The notes under the pieces are model-generated. The model saw nothing but the letters and a program-made list of their open reading frames with translations, searched no databases and was not told where the DNA came from. A stretch of 64,000 nucleotides of DNA from Pseudolabrys sp963742345 (GTDB lineage Bacteria; Pseudomonadota; Alphaproteobacteria; Rhizobiales; Xanthobacteraceae). The stretch covers positions 120,765-184,764 of the forward strand of contig CAVULO010000006.1 in NCBI GenBank assembly GCA_963742345.1. Reading direction: 5' to 3'. Every line of letters starts with the position of its first letter. Position 1 is the stretch's first letter. Shown here piece after piece: positions 44,723-56,697 of this stretch. The translations under genes and the position numbers were made by a program.

Positions 44723-44994
44723 GGAGATGCCTCGTCGCCTGCTGCCAGCAAGGGATCGAGTTTGCCGGCGCGCTCAAGCGCGTACAGCTCATCGCTGCCT
44801 CCGACATGTGCCGTTCCGATAAAAATCTGTGGCACAGTCATGCGTCCGTTCGCGCGTTTAATCATTTCCTCGCGGCGATCCCAATCGCGGCTAACATCGA
44901 TCTCACTGTAGTTTACACCTTTCCGCTTCAGCAAAGCCTTGGCGGCGTGGCAAAAGGGACAATAACGGGTCGTGTATATTTCGACGGGTGGCAT
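44719..44994 (-). CDS. grxC: Glutaredoxin 3
   Basis: 91 aa dithiol glutaredoxin with the active site Cys12-Pro-Phe-Cys15 (RYCPFCHAAK), the TVP cis-proline loop (MTVPQIFIG) and the glutathione-binding GGSDEL. It reduces protein and glutathione disulfides in the cytoplasm. Its stop overlaps the nitrilase start by 4 bp. Confidence 0.96.
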   Translation of the reverse strand: MPPVEIYTTRYCPFCHAAKALLKRKGVNYSEIDVSRDWDRREEMIKRANGRMTVPQIFIGTAHVGGSDELYALERAGKLDPLLAAGDEASP

Positions 44995-45020
44995 AGCGTT
45001 TCGGCGCTTGTGGATGTCTT

Positions 45021-45824
45021 TTATATGGGAGCGCGCGCGGGCGCTACAACCCGCGCGAATACCAGTACATCGATGTGGGCGGCGCCGGCCCGCATTAGCG
45101 CCCGGGCACAGGCATCGACTGTGGCGCCAGATGTAAGCACGTCGTCGACCAGGATTAGCCGCCGGCCGGCAATGTCGGCCTTTTGCTCGGCCCGCACACG
45201 GAACGCGCCTTGCACATTTTCGGCGCGCTCAGCTTTCGACCTTCCCACCTGTTGCGGCGTGGCCCGAACGCGCTTGAGAACACCATGGACAACCGGAACA
45301 TTGCAGAGGGCCGAGATCGCTCCAGCAAGCGCCGCCGATTGATTGAAGCGCCGCGTCCACTGCCTGCGCCAATGCAGCGGCACCGGTACGAGCGTGTCGG
45401 CCTCGGCCAGTAGCTCGCGGCCGGCGCGCGCCATCCATCGTCCCATCATTGGCGCGAGATCGAGCCGATCACTGTATTTGAAGCCTTGTACCAGCTTGCG
45501 GGCGACATCATCATACCGCACCGCAGCGCGCGCCCGGTCGTAGGCCGGTGGATTGGCAATCGCCTCCATCGACAATAGCCCGGCGCCGGGATCATAGACA
45601 AAGGGAATGCCGAGGCGCGCACAGTAGGGCGGCTCGATGAGCGACAGTCTCGACCAGCAAGATGCGCAAAGGCCCACGCCATCGCTGAGCGGTTCGCGGC
45701 AGGATGGACATAACGGCGGCAGGGCGAAGTCGAGTGCAAGCCGCAACGCCGCCCGCATGCCGCCGCGAACGCGAGCGGCGGGCGATTGCGGTTCATTCGG
45801 CCTTGCCGAAACGAGTTCGTTCAC
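45021..45824 (-). CDS. comF: ComF family phosphoribosyltransferase-like protein
   Basis: 267 aa. A double-zinc-ribbon start (LCPSCREPL...LCASCWSRL, about residues 37-62) is followed by the type I phosphoribosyltransferase fold with the PRPP loop LILVDDVLTSGATVDAC. Members function in DNA uptake in naturally competent bacteria, but are widespread in bacteria where no competence is known, as in this group. It is divergent from the methyltransferase gene at 45892. Confidence 0.93.
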   Translation of the reverse strand: MNELVSARPNEPQSPAARVRGGMRAALRLALDFALPPLCPSCREPLSDGVGLCASCWSRLSLIEPPYCARLGIPFVYDPGAGLLSMEAIANPPAYDRARAAVRYDDVARKLVQGFKYSDRLDLAPMMGRWMARAGRELLAEADTLVPVPLHWRRQWTRRFNQSAALAGAISALCNVPVVHGVLKRVRATPQQVGRSKAERAENVQGAFRVRAEQKADIAGRRLILVDDVLTSGATVDACARALMRAGAAHIDVLVFARVVAPARAPI

Positions 45825-45891
45825 GCTGCAACCGTAGCACGACTACCGACGGACGTGACAAAATCGCGTATTGGCGCGACAAGACAAAGCA

Positions 45892-46798
45892 ATGTCGTCA
45901 GGTCCTCAGATCTTTGACCGTTCCTTGCTCCGTGCGCGACAAAACCGCGCGCGCGCGCTGGGGCCCGCGACCTTTCTGCTCGACCGCGTTGCTGGTGAAT
46001 TGGGTGAGCGGCTCTCCGCTGTGCTGCGCCGCTTCGATATCGGCGTTGATCTTGGCACACCCACGGATGCCGTTCGGCAAGTGCTTGCAGCGAGTGGAAA
46101 AGTCGGGACGATCATTGCCGCCGAATTCGGCGCGACCACGTTAGAATCGTTCATTTCTGCGTGCCGCCGCCGATGAGGAGTTACTGCCGTTCGCCGATGG
46201 CTCACTCGATCTGGTGACGTCGGCGTTGGCGCTGCAGTTTGTCAATGATCTGCCGGGAACGCTGATACAGATTCGCCGTGCACTGAAACCGGATGGGTTG
46301 TTGCTAGCGGCGCTTGTCGGCGGGGATAGCCTGGCCGAGCTGCGCGAGGCTATTGCTGCCGCCGAAAGCGAGATAGAGGAAGGTGTCTCGCCGCATATTG
46401 CTCCGTTTGCTGATGTGCGTGAACTTGGCGCGCTTTTGCAGCGCGCCGGGTTCGCACTGCCGGTCATCGACAACGAGCGATTGATCGTGCGGTACGATTC
46501 GGTTTTCGCTTTGATGCACGATCTGCGGCGCATGGGCGCGACAAATGTGCTGCATGAGCGCCGCCGCAAACCGCTCAAACGCGCGACGCTTGAACGCATG
46601 GCGGACATCTATTCAAGGCGTTTTTCCGACGCGGACCGTCGCCTGCGTGCGAGCTTCGAAATTATTTGGCTTTCCGCATGGGCACCGCACGAAAGCCAGC
46701 AGAAGCCACTCAAGCCCGGCTCGGCCGCGCAGCGACTGGCCGACGCGCTCGGCACCAGGGAAATATCGTCGGGAGAAAAACCGGAGCGTTCGGGCTAG
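45892..46798 (+). CDS. BioC/NDUFAF5-like methyltransferase, interrupted by a frameshift
   Basis: The N-terminal half (IFDRSLLRARQNRARALGPATFLLDRVAGELGERL) reads in one frame from the ATG at 45892 to a stop at 46178. The C-terminal half (ADEELLPFADGSLDLVTSALALQFVNDLPG, LHERRRKPLKRATL, SAWAPHESQQKPLKPGSA) reads in another from about 46143, where that frame has a stop. One or more bases are missing or extra in 46143-46178, which also removes the expected SAM-motif region. Both halves match the arginine-hydroxylase/complex I assembly family in related bacteria. Pseudogene or consensus error cannot be told apart here. Confidence 0.78.
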
Positions 46799-47199
46799 AG
46801 CAGCGCCATCAGGTGGGCAATCAGTGGCACGTCCGCCGGTGGCATTTCATAGTCGCGCAGCCGATTCGGTTTCACCCAGGCGAGTTGCTGGCCTTCTGTG
46901 GCTGTGACCGTTCCCTCCCAACGCCGGCAGACATAGAGCGGCATCAAGAGATGAAAGTCCGGGTAACTGTGGCTCGCGAAGGTGAGGGGCGCGAGACAAG
47001 CGTCGCTGACGGCTATTCCGAGCTCCTCCTTCAGTTCGCGAATGAGTGTTTCCTCAGGTCGCTCACCGTCCTCGATCTTGCCACCGGGAAATTCCCATAG
47101 TCCGGCCATCGGCTTGCCTTCGGGCCGCTGCGCGATGAGCACGCGGCCGTCGGCGTCGACGAGAGCGCAGGCAGCAACGAGAACGATGTTGTTAGCCAC
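46795..47199 (-). CDS. mutT: NUDIX 8-oxo-dGTP diphosphatase
   Basis: 134 aa. The Nudix box is complete: GGKIEDGERPEETLIRELKEELGI. The N-terminus NIVLVAACALVDADGRVLIAQRP and the short length fit MutT, which clears 8-oxo-dGTP from the nucleotide pool. Its stop overlaps the methyltransferase stop (CTAG, convergent). It is the last gene after PPIase and argJ on this strand. Confidence 0.93.
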   Translation of the reverse strand: MANNIVLVAACALVDADGRVLIAQRPEGKPMAGLWEFPGGKIEDGERPEETLIRELKEELGIAVSDACLAPLTFASHSYPDFHLLMPLYVCRRWEGTVTATEGQQLAWVKPNRLRDYEMPPADVPLIAHLMALL

Positions 47200-47220
47200 A
47201 GCGCTTGAGCCTCGACGATT

Positions 47221-48454
47221 CTAAGACCGGTAGTCGCCATTGATGGCGACGTATTCCTTGGTCAGATCGCACGTGAGCACGCGATCGCGACCCTTGCCCA
47301 GTCCGAGCGCCACTTTCAGACTGATCTCCGGCTTTTTCATTGCCGCGCTCACGCTCGCCTCGTCATAGTGGGGATCGCGCGCGCCTTTGTGCGCGACGCG
47401 AATGCCACCGAACCAGATCGAAAGCCTGTCCCGGTCGGCCGGTTCGCCAGCCTTGCCCACAGCCATCACAACGCGGCCCCAATTGGCGTCTTCCCCGGCG
47501 ATCGCTGTTTTTACCAGCGGCGAATTGGCGATCGACATGGCAATGCGGCGAGCCGAAGTCTTCGACACTGCGCCTTCGACGACGATCTCGACCAATTTGC
47601 GTGCGCCTTCGCCATCGCGAGCGACCTGTTCGGCCAGATTGGCCAGCACAGCGTGCAGTGCTTTCTTGAAGTCTTTCAGGCGCGGATCGGCGGCGCGTGC
47701 AATGCGCGAGGCGCCCGCCGCCTTGCCCGTAGCAAACATCATCAGCGTATCGGAGGTGGAGGTATCGCCATCGATCGTCACGGCATTGAACGTATCGGCG
47801 GCGCCATTCTTCAAGAGTGTTTGTAGCGCGGCCGCAGAAATTGCCGCGTCGGTGAAGATAAAGGAAAGCATGGTCGCCATATCCGGGGCGATCATGCCTG
47901 CGCCTTTGGCAATGCCGTTGACCGTGACTTTGGCCTTGCCAATTTTCGCCGTTGCAGTTGCAACCTTTGGAAAGGTGTCGGTTGTCATGATCGCGCGCGC
48001 CGCGGCGAGGAAATTGCCCGCCTGGGCGCGTGCCACCAATCCTTCCATTACGCCATCGAAGGCTTGAGCTTTTAGCGGTTCGCCAATTACGCCCGTTGAC
48101 GCAAGAAATACATCCGCAGGCCTGCATCCGATCGCGCGTGCGGCAATTTGGGCGGTGAATTTGCAGGCGTCTCGACCGCTCTTGCCGGTGAAGGCATTGG
48201 CGTTTCCGGAATTCACGACCAACGCGCGGGTCTTGCCCGCCTTCAGATGTGCCCGGCACCATTCGACCGGCGCCGACGGACATTTCGATTGCGTGAACAC
48301 ACCAGCCGCGGCCGTACCGGACTCAAAAAGCGCGAGAAGAACGTCGGTGCGCCCGGCATAGCGGATGCCGGCGGCGGCCGTTGCAAGCCGACACCGGGAA
48401 TTGCGGGCATGTCCGGTACGTGAACCGGGGCGAGGGGGAAACCATAGGGCTCAT
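47221..48454 (-). CDS. argJ: Bifunctional glutamate N-acetyltransferase/amino-acid acetyltransferase, frameshifted near the N-terminus
   Basis: Intact from GVFTQSKCPSAPVEW to the end at 47221, about 370 aa. The autocatalytic cleavage Thr is in MIAPDMATMLSFIFTDA. The N-terminal piece (VPDMPAIPGVG) reads in another frame; inserting a C before GGCTTGC at about 48396 restores GVRLATAAAGIRYAGRTD. A second missing base in the five-C run near 48437 would also restore MSPMVSPLAPVHVPDM from the ATG at 48454. Since arginine synthesis via ArgJ is normally conserved and everything else is sound, these deletions look like homopolymer consensus errors. Confidence 0.88.
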
Positions 48455-48500
48455 AAGCGTGCCATAGTTGAATAGGCATCTATGTGCCTACCTAAGCGAA

Positions 48501-48523
48501 ATGGCCGGCACAAGGCCGGCCAT
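48501..48523. repeat. Dispersed palindromic element between argJ and the PPIase gene
   Basis: 8-bp arms ATGGCCGG (48501-48508) and CCGGCCAT (48516-48523). The complementary strand matches the element at 28811-28833 except that one stem pair is swapped from G-C to C-G, with the loop CTTGT conserved. It lies in the 97-bp gap of a same-strand gene pair, 3' of the PPIase gene. Confidence 0.7.
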
Positions 48524-48551
48524 GACAATCGCTATGGAAAATGCTGAACGT

Positions 48552-49467
48552 TTATTTTTTCGCTGGCGGCGCGGCAGGCTTGTCTTCGGTTTTTGCCGGC
48601 TTGTCCATTCGTTCGATTTTGGCGTCGGCGCGTAGTTTGGTTACCAGTTCGGCCTGCGCCTTGCGGACCACGAAATTTTCGATTTGCGGCTTTACCTCTT
48701 CGAATTTCGGCGCTTGTTTCGTGCGTTTGTCTTCGACCTTGATGACGTGCCAGCCGAATTGCGTTTTTACCGGCTCCGAAATCTGCCCTGTTCTCTAATT
48801 TGAATGCAGTATCGGAAAATTCGGGCACCATCTGATCCTTGCTGAAATAGCCGAGGTCACCGCCATTGGCCTTTCCGGACGGGTCTTCGGTCACTTCGCC
48901 CGCCACCTTGGCGAAGTCCTCACCTTTCTTCAGCCGGACGATCACCGCCTTGATCTTGTCCTCGGCTTCCTTACTGGCCTTCTCATCGCCAGCGGGCGCC
49001 CGGAACAGGATGTGGCGGGCATGCACTTCCTTTTCTTCGCCGATCTGCTTGACGGCCTCGTCATAGACCTTGTGCATTGCCTCGTCGGTGATGGCCTCCT
49101 TGCCGACCGACTGGAGTAGGCCTTCCATGAGTAGCTTTTTGCGAGCGAATTCGAGCTTGCGTTTGAAGTCGGCTGAGTCTGCGAACTTCTTGTCCTGCGC
49201 GGCTTGCGACACCAGGATCATGTCGGCCACAAACTGCACCAGGTAATCCTGCTTGGCTTCGGGCGACATCGGCGGGATCTGTCCGGCCTCATCCTCGGCG
49301 GCGGCGAGGTCGCTTTGATGGACTTCAACGCCATTGACCTTGGCTACAAGCGGGTCCTTATCTTGGGCATAGAGCGGCCCGGTCATAAGGATGAGCGTCG
49401 CCAGGATGGCGGCGAAAAAACCGGCCGGACCTCGGACTGGAAAGCCGGTAGAAACAGAAATCGTCAT
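48552..49467 (-). CDS. Parvulin-type peptidyl-prolyl cis-trans isomerase, frameshifted
   Basis: About 304 aa from the ATG at 49467 with a signal peptide (FFAAILATLILMTGPLYAQ). A SurA/PrsA-like N-terminal helical region precedes the parvulin domain (VHARHILFRAPAGDEKASKEAEDKIKAV, VTEDPSGKANGGDLGYFSKDQMVPEF). The frame breaks at about 48796: removing one A in AACAGGG restores ENGQISEPVKTQFGWHVIKVED and a Lys/Pro/Ala-rich tail ending at 48552. It should fold secreted or outer-membrane proteins in the periplasm. It stands divergent from secA. Confidence 0.87.
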
Positions 49468-49786
49468 GACGTTGTCCCTGGATTGTCTGAGCCACCGGTC
49501 CAAATAGGCGGCGCGCGGACTATTCGCCCAACAACCGTGGCTTTGCAATGGCCGGCCAGCACCTAAACCTAACGTCCGCGTGACCGATAGTCATTAAGAC
49601 ACTGGCGAGCCGCCGATTGACAACAATCCGACCCCCTCATATCTCTCGCTCATCTTTGGCTGTTCGTATTTGCCGCCGCGTTTCGCGTCGAATTTGCCCG
49701 AAAAGTGCCGCATTTCCGGAGCGCCGGAAGCAAATCCGGCCGTGGCGGCATGATATAAGCGCCCGGCCTACGTTAGGAGCTCCCGT
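49468..49786. other. Divergent promoter interval between the PPIase gene and secA
   Basis: 319 bp without a convincing ORF. It contains a sigma70-type promoter candidate pointing to secA (49617-49645) and the ribosome-binding site TAGGAG ahead of secA. I saw no riboswitch-like or SecM-like structure. Confidence 0.6.
49617..49645 (+). promoter_or_regulatory. Candidate sigma70 promoter for secA
   Basis: TTGACA at 49617-49622, a 17-bp spacer and TATCTC at 49640-49645, about 140 bp ahead of the secA ATG. The -35 box is perfect and the -10 box is weak, which is common in this group. Confidence 0.45.
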
Positions 49787-52582
<2,796 letters not shown>

Positions 52583-52607
52583 GAACAGCAGCGTTGATGG
52601 CAGCATG

Positions 52608-52640
52608 AAAACGCCGGCATCTCGCCGGCGTTTATTTTTT
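52608..52640. terminator. Intrinsic terminator after secA, shared with the opposing gene
   Basis: An 8-bp GC-rich stem, ACGCCGGC (52611-52618) and GCCGGCGT (52624-52631), extended by A-T pairs, with loop ATCTC and the tail TTTATTTTTT on the plus strand. On the minus strand a TTTT run follows the stem too, so it can also serve the GIY-YIG gene, whose stop lies inside it. Confidence 0.85.
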
Positions 52641-52886
52641 CAGCGCCTGCGCCAACTCTTTACGGAATGCGCGGTCGCGCTTGAGGTGCCACTCGCGGCT
52701 CATGGCGTGGCGCTTGCTTGCGCAACGTTCTGAATAGAGGAGAACCCACGCGCGGCCGCGCGTCGAACGTGCGCCTTTGCCGGCATTGTGTTGAGCCAGT
52801 CGCCGGGCGACGTCGTCGGTCCAGCCGACATAAGTCAGGTAGCGATTGCTCGCGAGGGTACCGAGAACATAGACGTAGCAGTCCAT
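52632..52886 (-). CDS. GIY-YIG nuclease family protein
   Basis: 84 aa from the ATG at 52886; the longer frame upstream runs through the LDT gene and is rejected. It is a single-domain GIY-YIG protein: YVYVL for the GIY strand, YLTYVGWTDD for YIG, then the Arg in RRLAQHNAGKGARSTRGRAW and a Glu in YSERCASKRHAMSREWHLKRD. Members like YhbQ are small structure-specific nucleases of uncertain role. Its last codons lie in the secA terminator tail. Confidence 0.92.
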   Translation of the reverse strand: MDCYVYVLGTLASNRYLTYVGWTDDVARRLAQHNAGKGARSTRGRAWVLLYSERCASKRHAMSREWHLKRDRAFRKELAQALKK

Positions 52887-52917
52887 GCTTCGTCCGGGCG
52901 TGTCGCGTTGTAATTGG

Positions 52918-54543
52918 CTAGCGGAAACTGTTGAACGTGCCAGCCGGGACCACCGGCTGGGCGCCCGCAAGCAAGCCATTGTTGCTCGCCGGCGGTGTCG
53001 AAGACGCGGTGCGAATTTCCGGCTGTTGTGCGCGCGGCGGTTCGGCTTTGGCCGTTTGCGATGGCGAAGGCCATGCCGGCGCGCGGGCAGGCTCAGCCAC
53101 GGCTTTCGGTGCGGCGTCGCGCGGTTTCTGGGCTGGCGAAGCTGGAGCGGGCTGTATTGGCGCTGAAGCGGTAGCGGTGCGGACGGGGGGCGCTTGTTTC
53201 GGCTTTGCCGCCAGATCGGTATTGGCGCTACGCACAGCGACTTGCTCTTTTTCGGGCTGTGCGGACGATGCAGCTTCCGCTTTCGAGCCACCAAACAGAC
53301 TGCCGATCAGCCCCGCAATTGTGGTTGGCTGCGAAGCGGGCGCTTCGCCTTGCTTCGGCTGCGGCGCAGCCCGTGGCATCGGCACACTCGCGACGACGAC
53401 CGGCTCGCTGGCTATTGTAGCAGGCTCCGGCCTGACCGGCGCCTCCGCGCTCGAGGGTGGCGGAGTGGCCGCCGCTACGCTCGCGGCCGGCGGAGTGGGC
53501 GTGCGCGGCAGCGCGCCCGGCGCGTTAGAAACCCGCGGTAACGCGCCCGGCGCGCCCGTGGTGCTGGCCACCTGATAGCGGCCGTTGTTGTCGAAATCGT
53601 TACGTGGCGAAAGCTTGGCCAGGAATACCGGGTTCATCCCGCCGTCGATGCCGGCGCGGGACGGGACGGTCGATACACCGCTGGCGATGTACTCCGCCAT
53701 CTTGTACTGCTCCTGCCGCCGTTGATCGTTGACTGCATCGGCAACAGTCTTGTCGAGCTGATAGGCCGGACAGGCGGCCTTTGCATTGAACGACAGCGGC
53801 CTGGTGGAGTCGTCAGGAGCCGCCGGGTCGAAGACATAGCGCTTATCGCAAACCGCGACCTTCGGTTCCTGGTGCGTTGCATCGAAATGGTCGTAACCCT
53901 CTTTCAACATCTTCCAGAACGCGAAGTTCGGATTGTTGCGATGCTTGGCCATATTCAGCGCGGTCATATGGAACGGATAAGCCTGCAGCTGGAATGATTT
54001 CTGTCCGCCGAAAAATGACTCGCGCGCGAGCGCATAGATTTCCTGAATCTGCTCATCGGTCATGGCGTAGCAACCGCGCGAAGAGCAGTCGCCATGCACC
54101 ATCAGCTCGGAGCCCGTGTAGCCCATTGCGCGGTCATAGGTGTTCGGAAAACCGGTGTTGAAAGCGAGGTAGTAGTTGGAGTTCGGGTTCATCTGCGCGG
54201 GCGTGATGGTGTAGAATCCCTCAGGCGCCTGTCGGTCGCCTTCTTTCTTCTTGGGACCTAAATCACCCGACCAGCGGCAGATCGGAAAGGTTTTCAAGAG
54301 CACGAACTGGCCGTCGCGGTTCTTCTTCCAGATCTCCAGCTCCGCTTCTTCCTTGAAGATGCGGGCGAGGATCGGAGACTCCTTGTCCATATTTTTCGCC
54401 GCAATCTCGGCGAGCGTCTTTTCAGAAATTGGAGCCTGCGCGCGGCCTGTCGGGACGATGTTTTCTGCGTCGCAGCCTGCAAGGGCTACTGCAGCGGCAA
54501 CAGCCGCGGACGCGAACAGCGCGCGAGCAAAAAGTCGATTCAA
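52918..54543 (-). CDS. YafK/LdtF(DpaA)-type L,D-transpeptidase-fold lipoprotein with long Pro/Ala tail
   Basis: 541 aa. A lipobox at Cys24 (AVALAGC-DAE) predicts a lipoprotein. The YkuD-fold domain (about 58-230) matches the YafK branch closely: FKEEAELEIW, LGPKKKEGDRQAPEGFY, GFPNTYDRAMGYTG and the active-site segment MVHGDCSSRGCYAMTD with His150 and Cys158. In E. coli that protein (about 246 aa) detaches Braun lipoprotein from peptidoglycan. Here residues from about 325 form a 215-aa disordered Pro/Ala/Ser tail with a repeated APGALPR unit, absent from E. coli. A wall-editing role in the envelope is likely; the tail may span the peptidoglycan. Confidence 0.9.
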   Translation of the reverse strand: MNRLFARALFASAAVAAAVALAGCDAENIVPTGRAQAPISEKTLAEIAAKNMDKESPILARIFKEEAELEIWKKNRDGQFVLLKTFPICRWSGDLGPKKKEGDRQAPEGFYTITPAQMNPNSNYYLAFNTGFPNTYDRAMGYTGSELMVHGDCSSRGCYAMTDEQIQEIYALARESFFGGQKSFQLQAYPFHMTALNMAKHRNNPNFAFWKMLKEGYDHFDATHQEPKVAVCDKRYVFDPAAPDDSTRPLSFNAKAACPAYQLDKTVADAVNDQRRQEQYKMAEYIASGVSTVPSRAGIDGGMNPVFLAKLSPRNDFDNNGRYQVASTTGAPGALPRVSNAPGALPRTPTPPAASVAAATPPPSSAEAPVRPEPATIASEPVVVASVPMPRAAPQPKQGEAPASQPTTIAGLIGSLFGGSKAEAASSAQPEKEQVAVRSANTDLAAKPKQAPPVRTATASAPIQPAPASPAQKPRDAAPKAVAEPARAPAWPSPSQTAKAEPPRAQQPEIRTASSTPPASNNGLLAGAQPVVPAGTFNSFR

Positions 54544-54675
54544 ACTTGCTACTCCCCGGAGGGGCGGGCCCTCATTGAGTAATCGTTATCCTTAAGATGT
54601 GGCATCTGCAAGGCGGTCCGCGCCATCCCAGACTACCGCTAACCCCATGGTAAAGCAAAAGTAAACAGCGGCAAG

Positions 54676-55633
54676 TCAGACGACGCCGCGACCCATTGTG
54701 AGGAACTTCTCGCGCCGCTGCTTCCGCACCGCTTCCCGATCAAGGCCCTGTAATTCCGTGAGGGCGTTGGCGATGGCATTCCCCGTCACGGCGATGGCAG
54801 CCTGTGGATCGCGGTGGGCGCCGCCGGTCGGCTCCGAGACCACGCTGTCGATCACTCCGAAGCGCACCATGTCCTGGGCGGTGATCTTCATGCTGGTCGC
54901 TGCCTCCTGCGCCTTGGCCGTGTCGCGCCACAAGATCGAGGCGGCGCCTTCCGGCGAGATCACACTGTAAATCGCGTGCTCTAACATCAGCACGCGATTG
55001 GCAGTGGCAATCGCGATAGCGCCGCCTGAGCCGCCTTCGCCTAGGATTACTGCGACGTTGGGTACGCCGAGTGACAGACACGTGTCGGTCGAACGCGCGA
55101 TTGCTTCAGCCTGGCCGCGCTCTTCCGCGCCGATGCCAGGATAGGCTCCGGCTGTGTCTACCAGCGAGATCACCGGAATGCCGAAGCGGTCGGCCATTTC
55201 CATAAGCCGAACCGCCTTTCGATAGCCTTCCGGACGCGCCATGCCAAAATTGTGCTTGAGGCGGCTTTCGGTGTCGGAGCCCTTTTCATGGCCGATGACG
55301 CAGACACTTTCGCCGCGGAAGCGGCCGAAGCCACCGATGATTGCGGGGTCATCCCCGAATTTGCGATCACCGGCGAGTGGGATGAAGTTGGCGACCAGCC
55401 CTGCAATGTAGTCGAGGCAGTGCGGCCGCTGCGGATGCCGGGCGACCTGGGTTTTCTGCCAGGGTGTGAGCTCCGCATAAAGCTCTTTCAACGCCAGCGC
55501 GGCTTTCGAACTCCAGGCGATTGATTTCCTCGCTGATAGCGACGGCATTTCCCGTCTCGCCCATCGCGCGCAATTCCTCGACCTTGGCCTCAAGTTCGGC
55601 CACCGGTTTTTCGAAGTCGAGATAACTGCGCAT
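54676..55633 (-). CDS. accA: Acetyl-CoA carboxylase carboxyltransferase subunit alpha, frameshifted near the N-terminus
   Basis: 318 aa when repaired. The correct start is the ATG at 55633 (MRSYLDFEKPVAELEAKVEEL). The frame breaks at about 55516: removing one T in GAGTTCGAA joins EEINRLE to SKAALALKELYAELTPWQKTQVARHPQRPH. The carboxyltransferase core follows (FGMARPEGYRKAVRLMEMADRFGIPVISLVDTAGAYPG, GEGGSGGAIAIA, SPEGAASILWRD). AccA is essential for fatty acid synthesis, so the break is probably a sequence error. The alternative long frame from 55695 starts with non-homologous sequence. Confidence 0.93.
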
Positions 55634-55728
55634 TTGGTCCGGGCGAGGGTGTTTTCGGGGCGAACTGACGCGGGCAGAGCCACTAAGTCAAGCAAACGGG
55701 TTAATTTCGCTTTTACGTATGTTTTTGG

Positions 55729-56676
55729 CTAGCTGTCCGCCAATGGGTGCAGATCGCGCACCAGTGCTTTCAGCCGTTCTTCCAGAACGTGAGTATAGAT
55801 TTGCGTAGTCGAAATATCCGCGTGGCCGAGCAGCGTCTGCACCACGCGCAGATCCGCGCCGTTGTGTAACAGATGGCTGGCGAAGGCGTGGCGCAGCACG
55901 TGCGGGCTCAGGCGCTCGGATCGAATGCCGCAGGCCTGGCCGAGTGCCTTAAGCTCGCGCGCGAAATGTTGGCGGGTCAGGTGGCCCTGCTCACCAAAGG
56001 ACGGAAATAGCCATTTCGACTTCGCGTCGCGTTCAGTTGTGGCACGCAGTTCGAGATACTCCGACATTGCGCGTTTCGCCTGCTTGTTGAGCGGGACAAG
56101 CCGTTCCTTGCCGCCCTTTCCACGCACAACCAGCATGCGTTCGTCGCGCCTCGCCGCGGACGCAGGCAATGCCACAAGTTCCGACACCCGCAAGCCCGTG
56201 GCGTAGACCACTTCCAGCAGACATAGCAGACGCGTTGCCCTCAGACGCTGTGCCAGCGGCCGCTTGGCATTCTCGCTATTTGCTCGTGCGTGCTTTAGGA
56301 GCGCATCAACATCCGCGATCGAAAGCACTTTGGGGAGTGTGCGCGCACGTTTGGGTCCCTCCAGCACTGCTGCCGGATTATCAGGGCGTTTTCCTTCCGC
56401 GTAGAGAAACCTGTAAACTTGGCGCACCGCCGACAAGCGACGCGCCAGCGACGACGCCTTGAAGCCGCGCGCGGCGAGGCTCGCAATAAATCCGCGCAGA
56501 TCGTCGGTTGTCGCGTTGGCGACCGTGCGGCCTGCTGCGCGCAGATGCACCGACATGTCATCGAGATCGTTGCGATAGGCAGAAAGCGTATTCTCGCCAG
56601 CACCGCGCTCGGCTGCGAGCATGTCGAGAAACAATTCGACCAGCGCTTCGTCGGATGCTCTTGGCCGGCGGATCAT
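55729..56676 (-). CDS. xerD: Tyrosine recombinase XerD
   Basis: 315 aa. The SAM-like N-terminal core-binding domain is followed by the catalytic domain with Arg (YATGLRVSELVAL), Lys (VRGKGGKERLVPL), HxxR (SPHVLRHAFASHLLHNGADLR), His (LLGHADISTTQIYTHV) and nucleophile Tyr294. It resolves chromosome dimers at dif with XerC and FtsK. It is 21 bp downstream of the small membrane gene and upstream of accA. There are no neighbouring mobile-element genes, so it is the housekeeping enzyme. Confidence 0.92.
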   Translation of the reverse strand: MIRRPRASDEALVELFLDMLAAERGAGENTLSAYRNDLDDMSVHLRAAGRTVANATTDDLRGFIASLAARGFKASSLARRLSAVRQVYRFLYAEGKRPDNPAAVLEGPKRARTLPKVLSIADVDALLKHARANSENAKRPLAQRLRATRLLCLLEVVYATGLRVSELVALPASAARRDERMLVVRGKGGKERLVPLNKQAKRAMSEYLELRATTERDAKSKWLFPSFGEQGHLTRQHFARELKALGQACGIRSERLSPHVLRHAFASHLLHNGADLRVVQTLLGHADISTTQIYTHVLEERLKALVRDLHPLADS

Positions 56677-56697
56677 CGCCTCGCCTTGTCTCCGGCG

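Noticed and set aside
52887..53294. N-terminal extension of the GIY-YIG protein
   Set aside because: The extension overlaps the LDT coding region and is Arg/Pro-rich shadow sequence; the domain starts at the Met at 52886.
53000..53575. Plus-strand Gly/Ala-rich frame within the LDT gene
   Set aside because: A shadow of the Pro/Ala-rich tail on the opposite strand; low complexity and no motif.
55729..56676. XerD as an integrase of a mobile element
   Set aside because: The gene sits in a conserved housekeeping block with accA and aroK/aroB, and no att-like repeats or cargo genes are adjacent.
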